Below are positions 26,726-35,081 of a stretch of 64,000 nt of DNA, piece by piece. The translations under genes and the position numbers were made by a program. This DNA is from Patiriisocius sp047731265 (GTDB taxonomy: Bacteria; Bacteroidota; Bacteroidia; Flavobacteriales; Flavobacteriaceae): positions 1,054,001 through 1,118,000 of the forward strand of contig NZ_CP159835.1 of the NCBI RefSeq assembly GCF_047731265.1, in the 5' to 3' direction. Under the pieces are notes generated by a model, which was not told the origin of the DNA, did no database searches, and saw only the letters and a program-made list of their open reading frames with translations. Each line of letters opens with the position of its first letter. The stretch's first letter is position 1.

Positions 26726-27966
26726 TTTTTAAAGAGTACACAAGCATTGTGGCCACCAAAACCAAAAGTATTACTCATTGAAATATTTACCTCACGTTCT
26801 TGCGCTTTATTTAGTGTAAGATTTAAAGAAGGATCTATATTTTCATCAATCGTGGTGTGGTTTATGGTTGGAGGAACAAGACTATGTTCCATAGACAAAA
26901 TTGAAGCAATAGCCTCAATAGCACCTGCGGCACCCAATAAATGTCCTGTCATCGATTTAGTCGAATTGATATTAATGCTATTTGCGTGCTTACCAAAAAC
27001 TTTACTTATTGCTTTTAATTCTGCCACATCACCTAATGGTGTTGATGTCCCGTGCGTGTTAATTGCATCTACTTGGCTAGCGTCTATTCCAGCATCGTTT
27101 AGGCAATTATGCATCACGCGTTCAACTCCTATTCCATCTGGATGTGGAGCCGTCATATGATAGGCATCACTTGACATTCCGCCACCAATGACTTCAGCAT
27201 ATATTTTTGCACCTCTCTTTATGGCGTGCTCGTATTCTTCTAATATTAAAGCACCCGCTCCTTCACCTAAAACAAACCCATCACGAGTTGCGTCAAAGGG
27301 TCTCGATGCTCCAGAAGGATCATCATTACGCGTTGAAAGTGCGTGCATAGCATTAAAACCACCTACACCTGCCTGAGTAATTGCTGCTTCACTTCCGCCG
27401 GTTACAATAATATCGCAGTACCCTAACCTAATATAGTTAAGTGCATCTATCATAGCATTTGCCGATGAAGCGCAAGCAGAGACCGTTGTATAATTAGGCC
27501 CCATAAATCCATGTTTAATAGAGATATTACCAGGAGCAATATCTGCAATCATTTTTGGAATAAAAAAGGGGTTGAAACGTGGCGTTCCATCCCCTTCTGC
27601 AAAATTCTTTACTTCATTTTGAAACGTCTCAATACCTCCTATTCCAGCACCCCAGATTACGCCTACGCGAAATTTATCTACAGTGTCAAGATCAATCCCT
27701 GCATCTAGAATAGCTTCATCGCTACTCACTAATGCATACTGGGCAAACTTGTCTAGTTTACGAGCCTCCTTACGATCAAAATGTTGTAATGGATCAAAAT
27801 TCTTTATCTCACAAGCAAATTGGGTTTTGAACTTTTCAGAATCAAAATGCGTAATAGGTGCGCATCCGCTTTTACCATTTTTAAGTCCATCCCAATATTC
27901 TGTGATGTTGTTTCCGATGGGTGTTAGTGCACCTAGTCCTGTTACTACAACTCGCTTAAGTTCCAT
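26713..27966 (-). CDS. fabF: 3-oxoacyl-[acyl-carrier-protein] synthase II
   Basis: 417 residues. The condensing-enzyme triad is present: nucleophile Cys in SACASSANAMIDA, His in NTHGTSTPLGD, and His in TKSMTGHLLGAAGAIE. It begins MELKRVVVTGLGALTPIG, as the family does. It elongates fatty acyl chains on acyl carrier protein. The acpP gene ends 12 bases before it and rnc overlaps its end. Confidence 0.97.
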   Translation of the reverse strand: MELKRVVVTGLGALTPIGNNITEYWDGLKNGKSGCAPITHFDSEKFKTQFACEIKNFDPLQHFDRKEARKLDKFAQYALVSSDEAILDAGIDLDTVDKFRVGVIWGAGIGGIETFQNEVKNFAEGDGTPRFNPFFIPKMIADIAPGNISIKHGFMGPNYTTVSACASSANAMIDALNYIRLGYCDIIVTGGSEAAITQAGVGGFNAMHALSTRNDDPSGASRPFDATRDGFVLGEGAGALILEEYEHAIKRGAKIYAEVIGGGMSSDAYHMTAPHPDGIGVERVMHNCLNDAGIDASQVDAINTHGTSTPLGDVAELKAISKVFGKHANSININSTKSMTGHLLGAAGAIEAIASILSMEHSLVPPTINHTTIDENIDPSLNLTLNKAQEREVNISMSNTFGFGGHNACVLFKKWRA

Positions 27967-27978
27967 AAAGAAGTTGTC

Positions 27979-28212
27979 TTATTTGTTCTCTTCAATATAA
28001 GATACTGCTTGACCTACTGTCGCAATATTTTCAGCTTGATCGTCTGGAATCTGAATATCAAATTCTTTCTCAAATTCCATAATAAGCTCAACCGTATCTA
28101 GTGAATCTGCTCCCAAGTCGTTAGTGAAGCTTGCTTCGTTTACAACTTCGTTTTCGTCAACTCCAAGCTTATCTACGATAATAGCTTTTACTCTTGATGC
28201 AATGTCTGACAT
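27979..28212 (-). CDS. acpP: Acyl carrier protein
   Basis: 77 residues with the phosphopantetheine attachment Ser in GADSLDTVELIM (Ser near residue 37). Length and acidity are typical. It carries acyl intermediates in fatty acid synthesis. It heads the acpP-fabF-rnc operon and is divergent from purN across a 176-base gap. Confidence 0.97.
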   Translation of the reverse strand: MSDIASRVKAIIVDKLGVDENEVVNEASFTNDLGADSLDTVELIMEFEKEFDIQIPDDQAENIATVGQAVSYIEENK

Positions 28213-28388
28213 AATCTTTGTTTTTTTAAATTTTAATTAAGTGGCAAAAATAAAATATTTTAACTTAAAACACACTTTTAGTTTTAAAATGTGCAACCAA
28301 TTTAAACATTTTTCGTCGAAGTGAAACTGTATTGCCTTACTTTTGTATATATTACTAGTGAAACCTCTAGGAAACCCTAACAAAATAA

Positions 28389-28985
28389 ATGAAGAAGCGT
28401 ATTGTAATTTTTGCTTCGGGTAACGGTACCAATACTCAAAACGTTATAAAATACTTTCAACACAATAAAGTTGCGGAGGTTGTCTGCGTGCTCTCGAACA
28501 AGAAGGATGCCAAAGTATTATCGCGTGCTGAAGCCAATGAAATAAAGGCGATATCTTTTAGCAAGACTGAATTATTGTCAGAAGAAGGAGTCCTTAAAAC
28601 GCTTCAGTCCCTAAAACCACATCTTATTGTACTAGCGGGTTTTTTGCTGAAATTCCCCGAAATCATCATCAAAGCATTCCCAAATAAAGTACTAAACATT
28701 CATCCGGCACTCCTACCAAAGTACGGCGGAAGAGGAATGTACGGACGCCATGTCCATGAGGCAGTAGTAAATAATAAAGAAACTGAAACGGGAATCACCA
28801 TCCATTATGTTAATGAGAACTACGATGAAGGGGCTATCATTTTTCAAGCAGCAACCCCTGTTACTTTTCTTGATAATGCAGCCGATGTAGCTGCTATGGT
28901 TCACGCGCTAGAACACGAATGGTTACCTAAGATTATTGAGGATTTATTGTCCTCCCCCAACCCCTCCAAGGGAGGGGAGCTTTGA
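28389..28985 (+). CDS. purN: Phosphoribosylglycinamide formyltransferase
   Basis: 198 residues. The family core is present: IVIFASGNGTNTQNVI at the N-terminus, LAGFLLKFP, NIHPALLPKYGGRGMYG with the catalytic His, and HYVNENYDEGAIIFQ with the catalytic Asp region. It formylates GAR in purine synthesis. The protein should end near IIEDLL. Instead it continues with SSPNPSKGGEL, encoded by a GC-rich inverted repeat (CCTCCCC...GGGGAG) of the dispersed type. A TACTTTTG -7 box lies at 28338-28345, without a clear TTG upstream. Confidence 0.93.
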   Translation: MKKRIVIFASGNGTNTQNVIKYFQHNKVAEVVCVLSNKKDAKVLSRAEANEIKAISFSKTELLSEEGVLKTLQSLKPHLIVLAGFLLKFPEIIIKAFPNKVLNIHPALLPKYGGRGMYGRHVHEAVVNNKETETGITIHYVNENYDEGAIIFQAATPVTFLDNAADVAAMVHALEHEWLPKIIEDLLSSPNPSKGGEL

Positions 28986-29106
28986 ATTAACGTGTCACCC
29001 TGCCCCGAAGCTTCGGGAGTCGAAGGGCATTTGAGCAAAATTAAAACTGGCGGGAAACGATACCTGCCAAGAAAACTTTAATTAAGTTACCCGCCTGCAC
29101 GGGCAG
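28950..29106. repeat. Cluster of dispersed inverted repeats between purN and the RNase H gene
   Basis: Several GC-rich palindromes lie head to tail: CCTCCCC...GGGGAG at the purN 3' end, CCCGAAGCTTCGGG at about 29003-29016, GGCGGG...CCTGCC at about 29049-29067, and CCCG...CGGG at 29090-29103. The last ends only eight bases before the RNase H start codon. They stand out from the AT-rich surroundings and resemble intergenic repeats elsewhere in the window. Confidence 0.65.
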
Positions 29107-29111
29107 TAAAC

Positions 29112-29750
29112 ATGAGTAAAAAACAAAAATACTACGTCGTTTGGTTTGGAAATCCCACAGGAATTTTTGATAGTTGGAAAAAATGCCAAGCATCCATTAA
29201 AGGAATAGCTGGCGCACAGTATATGAGTTTTGAAACCTTAAAAGAAGCCAACGTTGCCTACAACAAGGATTACAAGGACTATGTAGGAACCAAAAAGAAT
29301 ACCAAAAAAACACTCTCCGCAGCAGAAAAAGCCAAATTCGGAGAACCTAATTTATACTCTATTGCTGTAGATGCAGCTTCCAGCGGTAATCCTGGAATTA
29401 TGGAATATCGCGGAGTGGTTACCCAAACCAAAAAACAATTATTTCATCAAGGCCCTTTCCAACAAGGCACTAATAACGTGGGTGAGTTTTTAGCCCTTGT
29501 GCACGGTCTTGCTTTTTTAAAACAGAAAAACAGTGACCTTCTTTTATACAGCGACAGCCGCATTGCGATTGGCTGGGTACGGAAGAAAAAATGCAACACC
29601 AAGCTAAAGCAAACCGCAAAAAACAAAGCGGTCTTCGATCTTATTTCTCGTGCCGAAACTTGGCTTAAAACGAATGCCTACCCAACAAAAGTTGTAAAAT
29701 GGGAAACAAAAGCTTGGGGAGAGATTCCTGCAGATTTTGGGAGGAAGTGA
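29112..29750 (+). CDS. Viroplasmin-RNase H family protein
   Basis: 212 residues. The N-terminal 45 residues are a viroplasmin/caulimovirus-type RNA-DNA binding domain (YYVVWFGNPTGIFDSWKKCQ). The C-terminal RNase H fold has the acidic residues in IAVDAASSGNPG, NNVGEFLALVHGL and LLYSDSRIAIGWV. It should cut RNA in RNA-DNA hybrids. It ends exactly against the stop codon of the convergent gene at 29751. Confidence 0.9.
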   Translation: MSKKQKYYVVWFGNPTGIFDSWKKCQASIKGIAGAQYMSFETLKEANVAYNKDYKDYVGTKKNTKKTLSAAEKAKFGEPNLYSIAVDAASSGNPGIMEYRGVVTQTKKQLFHQGPFQQGTNNVGEFLALVHGLAFLKQKNSDLLLYSDSRIAIGWVRKKKCNTKLKQTAKNKAVFDLISRAETWLKTNAYPTKVVKWETKAWGEIPADFGRK

Positions 29751-31277
29751 TTACCTATTAATCCCAACAACCCAGGCATTTTCAAATAAAGATAACTTTC
29801 TTAACGCCTCTTTTTTATTGAATATTTCAGTTAGGATATTGCCTCGTTCTACATAAACATAGGTCCATCCATTTTCAGGGTTTACAAAACCCTGAGGGTT
29901 ATATCCTTTTGCCAATAAGTCATTAGTCCATTTGTTAACCCCTCTTTCTAAGGAGAAAACATTTGTTACAAGATAATACCCCGACGCCATTCCTTCTATC
30001 GAGAGATTCACAATGTCATCAACTCCGTTTATTATTTCAACGATTTCAATCTTAGACGGCACTTCGTTAGACGTTACTGTAATAATTTTTTGGACGGAAT
30101 CCATTGGTTTTGTTTCAATTCGTTCACTTGTAAAATTATCTAACTTCTTTGTTGAGCTGTTATTTCTTTCTATTAAATAACTTTCTTCAATTTCTGTTTC
30201 AAAGGCTGTGAAGAAAAGGTAAAACCGGTCTTCTCTTGTTTTAAATTGGATTTTAGCATTTGCGGCATTGTTCTTAATAATACCTTTGGGAAGTTCCATT
30301 TTAATCAAATCAAAGCCCAGTGTGTTTTTACTAGAAGGAGTTCGCTCGCTTTTAGTTTTATTACCAGTCGTTATACTACTAGTAAAAAAATTACTTGCTT
30401 CTCTTTCGTTGGTTTCTAGTAATGTGTAGCGCCCTGTTTCAGAATTATAAATTGCACATTGATCCCCTTTTATTTTATCATCTCCTTCTAAGGAAGCCAT
30501 CACAAGTGTTGAAACAATATCTCCTTGAGTTTTTACTTGAAAATCATCAAAAGTAATGTCCATAGATTTTTTGATTACTTGTTCAAAACCATCGTAGGTT
30601 GTGAAGTATTTTGGAGTTTCAGTAACATCCTCATAAATAATATACAGCAACCAACCCGCTGCGCTTCCTCCCTCTAGTTTGCCATTAACCGCTCTAATAT
30701 TAGCCGCTGTAAAGATTGTTTTTTCAAAAGAGTTCTCTTTCAAGTATCCAGTAATATCTGCTCGACACACATAGGGAGAATCTCTTTTTAAAGCGCCTTT
30801 ATTTTTGGCGTCAAACACAATCTCTCCTTCAATATCAAGGTAGGTTTGTTCTGAAGTTTTAATCTTTATACCATTAACACTGGGGACACGATCTCCTTTA
30901 TTTTTGTAAATCATTCGTCTATTACCCTTTCGCATTACAGATTTTTCTGCAGGATATAAACCACTCCAATATAACCCTGCATACACAATACTTTGGGCAG
31001 TAGCTGGTAACACGATTTGAGCGCTGCTTGAACTGAATGTACTTTCATCGCCATCAATATCAACGTACTTCATATTAACGGCATCGTTGGGAACTTTAAT
31101 GTCATTAAAGGGTTTTGTTTGGTGCTTCCCTAAAATAGTATTACCTACTAGGATAGAGTTTCCTTTTACAAATAATTTTTCGTTTACCTTGAAGTTAACT
31201 TTATCTTGAGAAAAGGACGATACAGAGCATGCAAGAAAAAGAAATATTGATAGAAAGCAGTGTGAATATATTTTCAA
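29751..31277 (-). CDS. Secreted protein with adhesin-like N-terminal region and C-terminal SPOR domain
   Basis: 508 residues. A signal peptide ends near SSFSQ (residue 24). The body has AQSIVYAGLYWSGLYP, YVCRADITGYLKE and GGSAAGWLLYIIYED, which resemble the N-terminal beta-rich region of large flavobacterial surface proteins. The last 75 residues look like a SPOR domain (ASGYYLVTNVFSLERGVNKW, then GWTYVYVERG), a peptidoglycan-binding fold. No T9SS tail is present, so the protein may stay in the periplasm bound to the wall. The combination of a surface-adhesin module with SPOR is unusual. It is a single gene with its own divergent promoter region toward the PfkB gene. Confidence 0.7.
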   Translation of the reverse strand: MKIYSHCFLSIFLFLACSVSSFSQDKVNFKVNEKLFVKGNSILVGNTILGKHQTKPFNDIKVPNDAVNMKYVDIDGDESTFSSSSAQIVLPATAQSIVYAGLYWSGLYPAEKSVMRKGNRRMIYKNKGDRVPSVNGIKIKTSEQTYLDIEGEIVFDAKNKGALKRDSPYVCRADITGYLKENSFEKTIFTAANIRAVNGKLEGGSAAGWLLYIIYEDVTETPKYFTTYDGFEQVIKKSMDITFDDFQVKTQGDIVSTLVMASLEGDDKIKGDQCAIYNSETGRYTLLETNEREASNFFTSSITTGNKTKSERTPSSKNTLGFDLIKMELPKGIIKNNAANAKIQFKTREDRFYLFFTAFETEIEESYLIERNNSSTKKLDNFTSERIETKPMDSVQKIITVTSNEVPSKIEIVEIINGVDDIVNLSIEGMASGYYLVTNVFSLERGVNKWTNDLLAKGYNPQGFVNPENGWTYVYVERGNILTEIFNKKEALRKLSLFENAWVVGINR

Positions 31278-31385
31278 AACATTGTATTTAGACTTCGATA
31301 AATGTAATGAATTAAAACAAAAATTTAAACCAAAATTTGAAAAAAGTGAACTATTATAAGTTTAGTAACACACTATAAAAACGCT

Positions 31386-31393
31386 TATATTTG
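31386..31393 (+). promoter_or_regulatory. Putative -7 promoter box for the PfkB kinase gene
   Basis: TATATTTG matches the Bacteroidota TAnnTTTG consensus 25 bases before the chosen start. No TTG stands at the usual distance upstream, so this is a partial match. Confidence 0.4.
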
Positions 31394-31417
31394 CACTTCA
31401 TTTTTAAACTTTATTTC

Positions 31418-32341
31418 TTGAGTAAACTAGTAATTGTTGGTACCGTTGCATTTGATGCGATTGAAACGCCATTTGGAAAAACAGATAAAATTCTCGGCGG
31501 CGCAGCTACTTATATAGGTCTTTCGGCCTCACGGTTTGATGTAGATAGCGCTATTGTAAGTGTTGTTGGAGGAGATTTTCCTTCAACTTATATAGAGATG
31601 CTTAAAGAAAAAGGAATGGATGTAAAAGGACTTGAAATAGTCCCTGATGGAAAGACGTTTTTCTGGAGTGGAAAGTATCATAACGATATGAATTCACGAG
31701 ATACATTAGCAACTGAACTCAATGTGCTTGAAACATTTAACCCCGTTGTACCCGAAAGCTATAAAGATTCTGAAGTTGTAATGCTCGGCAATTTGCACCC
31801 TATGGTACAAATGGGCGTTATTAACCAAATGAATGACCCAAAATTAGTTGTCCTTGACACGATGAATTTTTGGATGGATATTGCATTAGAAGATCTAAAA
31901 AAGGTAATTGCTAAAGTAGATGTTATAACTATTAACGATGAGGAAGCAAGGCAACTATCTGGAGCGTACTCATTGGTTAATGCCTCAAAAAAAATAATGG
32001 AAATGGGTCCTAAATATGTGGTCATCAAGAAAGGTGAACACGGTGCATTATTGTTTCATAAAGAGGAAATGTTTTTTGCGCCAGCCTTACCATTAGCCGA
32101 TGTCTTTGATCCAACTGGTGCTGGTGATTCCTTTGCAGGAGGCTTTACTGGATTTTTAGCTAAAACAGGGGATTACAGTTTTGAAAACATGAAACGAGCT
32201 ATTATTCACGGCTCTTGCTTAGCGAGTTTTTGTGTAGAGAAATTTGGAACAGAAAGAATGCAAAATTTAAGCGACACCGAAATTGCGAATCGCCTGCGAC
32301 AGTTTAAAAGCTTAACACAATACGAAATGGAATTAACATAA
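31418..32341 (+). CDS. PfkB family carbohydrate/nucleoside kinase
   Basis: 307 residues from a TTG at 31418 (reads SKLVIVGTVAFDAIETPFG). PfkB signatures are GGAATYIGLSASRF near residue 28 and DPTGAGDSFAGGFTGF near residue 237, the latter with the catalytic Asp. Family members include adenosine kinase and ribokinase; substrate is not determined. I prefer the TTG at 31418 over one 27 bases upstream because the family begins here. A TATATTTG box at 31386-31393 fits the -7 consensus and would give a short leader. It precedes purF by 115 bases. Confidence 0.87.
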   Translation: MSKLVIVGTVAFDAIETPFGKTDKILGGAATYIGLSASRFDVDSAIVSVVGGDFPSTYIEMLKEKGMDVKGLEIVPDGKTFFWSGKYHNDMNSRDTLATELNVLETFNPVVPESYKDSEVVMLGNLHPMVQMGVINQMNDPKLVVLDTMNFWMDIALEDLKKVIAKVDVITINDEEARQLSGAYSLVNASKKIMEMGPKYVVIKKGEHGALLFHKEEMFFAPALPLADVFDPTGAGDSFAGGFTGFLAKTGDYSFENMKRAIIHGSCLASFCVEKFGTERMQNLSDTEIANRLRQFKSLTQYEMELT

Positions 32342-32347
32342 AAACAC

Positions 32348-32371
32348 GCCTCGAATTTTCGGGGCTTTTTT
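32348..32371 (+). terminator. Intrinsic terminator after the PfkB kinase gene
   Basis: GCCTCGA pairs with TCGGGGC through G-C and G-T pairs around a very short loop, followed by six T residues. It lies six bases after the kinase stop codon and separates it from purF. Confidence 0.8.
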
Positions 32372-32434
32372 ATATATAGTAGTCGATCAATTAAATTGTA
32401 TAAAACGTCCCATTGCCAAGGGAAATTAAACCTA

Positions 32435-32448
32435 TCCGCCGCAGCGGA
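32435..32448 (+). repeat. Small inverted repeat abutting the purF start
   Basis: TCCGC and GCGGA pair around a 4-base loop, eight bases before the purF ATG. It occupies the place of a ribosome-binding region and resembles the repeat before the RNase H start. Confidence 0.55.
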
Positions 32449-32456
32449 CAATAGAT

Positions 32457-34355
32457 ATGAGTGATGCTTTAAAACACGAATGTGGTATTGCCCTCATTCG
32501 ATTATTAAAACCCCTTGAATATTATAAGGAGAAGTACGGTACCGCATTTTACGGAGTAAACAAGATGTACCTTATGATGGAAAAACAGCACAACCGCGGG
32601 CAGGATGGTGCCGGTTTTGCAAGTATTAAATTTGACCCTACTCATGGAGAACGATATATTAGTAGAGTGCGTTCAAACAAAACACAACCCATTCAAGATA
32701 TATTTGCTCAAATTAATGCACGTATCAATGACGAGTTTACCAAAAACCCAACTATTAAAGATGATGTAGCGGCTCAAAAACGAAAAATACCATATATTGG
32801 AGAGCTTATGTTAGGCCACGTACGGTATGGTACTTTTGGCGGTAATAGTGTAGAAACAGTACACCCTTTTTTAAGACAAAACAATTGGATGCACCGCAAC
32901 CTCATTATTGCTGGTAACTTCAATATGACGAACACTACAGAGTTATTTCAAAACTTAATAAAATTGGGAATGCACCCAAAAGAAAAAGCAGACACTATTA
33001 CGGTAATGGAAAAGATAGGTCATTTTCTTGATCGTGATGTCGCAAAGTTATACAGACAAGCAAAAAAGAAAGGGCTTTCAAAAGTAGAAGCATCACCTTA
33101 TATAGCAGAAAATTTAAATCTTGAAAAAATCTTGAAAAAATCCGCTAAAGACTGGGATGGAGGCTATGCTATGGCAGGATTATTAGGGCACGGTGACGCT
33201 TTTGTATTGCGTGATCCAGCAGGAATTAGACCAGCGTATTATTATAAAGACGATGAAGTAATTGTAGTTGCGAGTGAACGCCCCGTAATTCAGACGGTAT
33301 TTAATGTAAATTTTGAGGATGTAAAAGAAGTTGAGCCAGGTCAAGCAATACTTATGCGGAAAAATGGCGCAATGACGGTTAATCAAATACTAGCACCTCT
33401 TGAACGTAAATCTTGTTCTTTTGAACGCATTTATTTTTCTCGCGGAAGTGATGCCGAAATCTATCAAGAACGAAAAGAATTAGGTCGATTAATTATGCCA
33501 AAAGTTTTAGAGGCTATAAACTACGATACAGAAAATAGTGTTTTCTCTTTCATACCAAACACCGCGGAAACTTCGTTCTATGGAATGTTAGATGCCGCAC
33601 AAGACGAACTCAATAAACAAAAGAACGAAGCAATTTTAAAAGAAGCAGGGAATCTGACCGAAGCTCGCCTTACAGAAATACAAGCCCATAAAATAAGGAC
33701 TGAAAAAATAGCTATTAAAGACGTAAAACTACGAACCTTTATTGCCGATGATAGCAGCCGAGATGATCTAGTAGCTCATGTATATGATGTTACTTATGGC
33801 GTAGTTAAACCGGAAGACAATCTTGTAATTATTGATGATAGTATCGTTCGTGGAACGACACTAAAGAAAAGTATTTTAAGAATGTTAGATCGATTAAAAC
33901 CGAAAAAAATAGTTGTTGTTTCGTCAGCACCTCAAATTAGGTATCCAGATTGTTATGGAATAGATATGGCTAGGTTAGAACATCTAGTAGCATTTAATGC
34001 TGCTTTAGAACTACACAAAGAAAGAGGCACTTTTCAAACTATAGAAGACGTTTATAACAAATGTGTACAGCAGTTAGCTCTCGTTGATGCAAAAGTTATA
34101 AATCACGTAAAAGAGATATACGATCCGTTTAGCGATGAAGAAATCTCTGATAAAATTGCAGAAATAATAAGGGACGACTCTTTAACCACTGATGTCAAAT
34201 TAATTTTTCAAAGTGTTGAGGATTTGCATAAAGCCTGTCCTAATCACCTAGGAGATTGGTATTTTACAGGGAACTACCCAACAAATGGGGGTAACAGGGT
34301 TGTAAATAAAGCATACATAAATTATTACGAAGGAAATCCTGAAAGAGCCTATTAA
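32457..34355 (+). CDS. purF: Amidophosphoribosyltransferase
   Basis: 632 residues, longer than the roughly 500 of most PurF proteins but usual for this lineage. The glutaminase nucleophile follows a short propeptide (HECGIALIRL, Cys9). HNRGQDGAGFAS and GHVRYGTFGGNS complete the Ntn domain. The phosphoribosyl site is VIIDDSIVRGTTLKKS. It makes phosphoribosylamine from PRPP and glutamine, the first step of purine synthesis. The region around residues 360-420 (NTAETSFYGMLDAA and a helical insert) accounts for part of the extra length. Confidence 0.94.
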   Translation: MSDALKHECGIALIRLLKPLEYYKEKYGTAFYGVNKMYLMMEKQHNRGQDGAGFASIKFDPTHGERYISRVRSNKTQPIQDIFAQINARINDEFTKNPTIKDDVAAQKRKIPYIGELMLGHVRYGTFGGNSVETVHPFLRQNNWMHRNLIIAGNFNMTNTTELFQNLIKLGMHPKEKADTITVMEKIGHFLDRDVAKLYRQAKKKGLSKVEASPYIAENLNLEKILKKSAKDWDGGYAMAGLLGHGDAFVLRDPAGIRPAYYYKDDEVIVVASERPVIQTVFNVNFEDVKEVEPGQAILMRKNGAMTVNQILAPLERKSCSFERIYFSRGSDAEIYQERKELGRLIMPKVLEAINYDTENSVFSFIPNTAETSFYGMLDAAQDELNKQKNEAILKEAGNLTEARLTEIQAHKIRTEKIAIKDVKLRTFIADDSSRDDLVAHVYDVTYGVVKPEDNLVIIDDSIVRGTTLKKSILRMLDRLKPKKIVVVSSAPQIRYPDCYGIDMARLEHLVAFNAALELHKERGTFQTIEDVYNKCVQQLALVDAKVINHVKEIYDPFSDEEISDKIAEIIRDDSLTTDVKLIFQSVEDLHKACPNHLGDWYFTGNYPTNGGNRVVNKAYINYYEGNPERAY

Positions 34356-34451
34356 AATTTATAATACAACGCCTTTTCCAACCTTTAATCGATAGAAAAA
34401 GTCATTTTATCCAAAAGCAGGAAAAATATTATAATGCTAATAATAAATTAC

Positions 34452-34459
34452 TATATTTG
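34452..34459 (+). promoter_or_regulatory. -7 promoter box of repeat module 1
   Basis: TATATTTG matches TAnnTTTG. The ten bases CTATATTTGA are shared with module 2 (35883-35892), and the four bases that follow differ (TTAA here, AACT there) before identity resumes at TACCATAGC. That pattern suggests the box is under selection as a promoter. A canonical TTG is not found at the upstream position. Confidence 0.5.
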
Positions 34460-34464
34460 ATTAA

Positions 34465-34550
34465 TACCATAGCATAAGTAGGTTAAGTTCATGGTAGATT
34501 TGGGGCAAAAAAAGGTGAACTCTTGTTTACCTTTTTTTATGCGCCAAATT
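34465..34550 (+). ncRNA. Candidate small RNA / leader element, copy 1
   Basis: These 86 bases are identical to 35897-35982. The 5' half begins TACCATAGC and closes with ATGGTA, giving a short outer stem. The 3' half is a long imperfect hairpin: GATTTGGGGC, an A7 run and GGTGAAC on the left, a TCTT loop, and GTTTACC, a T7 run, AT and GCGCCAAATT on the right. The inner part is a textbook terminator with A7 and T7 flanks. With a -7 box just upstream, a transcript of about 75 nucleotides is predicted. An ATG within it (MVDLGQKKVNSCLPFF) opens a frame, but the DNA-level structure suggests RNA rather than protein. No known RNA family was recognised. Confidence 0.5.
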
Positions 34551-34815
34551 CTGGGGTGGCGAGCAAAGCGAAGCCGTTTACCATACTGCTCAAAACGCTC
34601 GTTTACCTTTTTTAAGCAACAAACTAAATTCTGGGGTGGCGAGCAAAGCGAAGCCGTTTACCATACTGCTCAAAACGCTCGTTTACCTTTTTTAAGCAAC
34701 AAACTAAATTCTGGGGTGGCGAGCAAAGCGAAGCCGTTTACCATACTGCTCAAAACGCTCGTTTACCTTTTTTTATGCGCCAAATTCTGGGGTGGCGAAC
34801 AAAGCGAAGCCGTTT
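34551..34815 (+). repeat. Tandem array 1, 80-bp units
   Basis: Full units start with CTGGGGTGGC at 34551 and 34631; a third at 34711 ends with the leader-type TTTATGCGCCAAATT, and a partial fourth begins near 34787. The body carries GGCGAGCAAAGCGAAGCCG, then GTTTACC and a T-run, the right half of the upstream hairpin. Because 80 is not a multiple of three, translation cycles through frames; the 119-codon open frame crossing the array is therefore probably incidental. A trailer (TTCCCAATCCCAAATGAAC, then TTTTTTATACTTT) resembles that of array 2. Confidence 0.9.
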
Positions 34816-35081
34816 CCCAATCCCAAATGAACTTCTTTTTTATACTTTAAAAACAGCTGTTTGACCGAGCACGAAGAAAAGTTTCTCTAGCTCTATTAAA
34901 CCCTTATTTACATTTTTTACACCTTAATTTACATAATAGCCTATGCAGTAAGACCGTTTCCGGCTCTTCTATAAATACTTTTGACCTATGTTCAAGAATA
35001 TAATACTCAAGTAAAAGATGCTTTAACGAGCTCTTTAACTCCCTCTAAATAAAACAATATACTTTTAAGGGTGATCAATTC

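Noticed and set aside
34491..34850. A 119-residue protein crossing array 1
   Set aside because: The 80-bp period shifts the frame each unit, so the same DNA is read in three phases. Conservation is at DNA level and includes a terminator-like hairpin.
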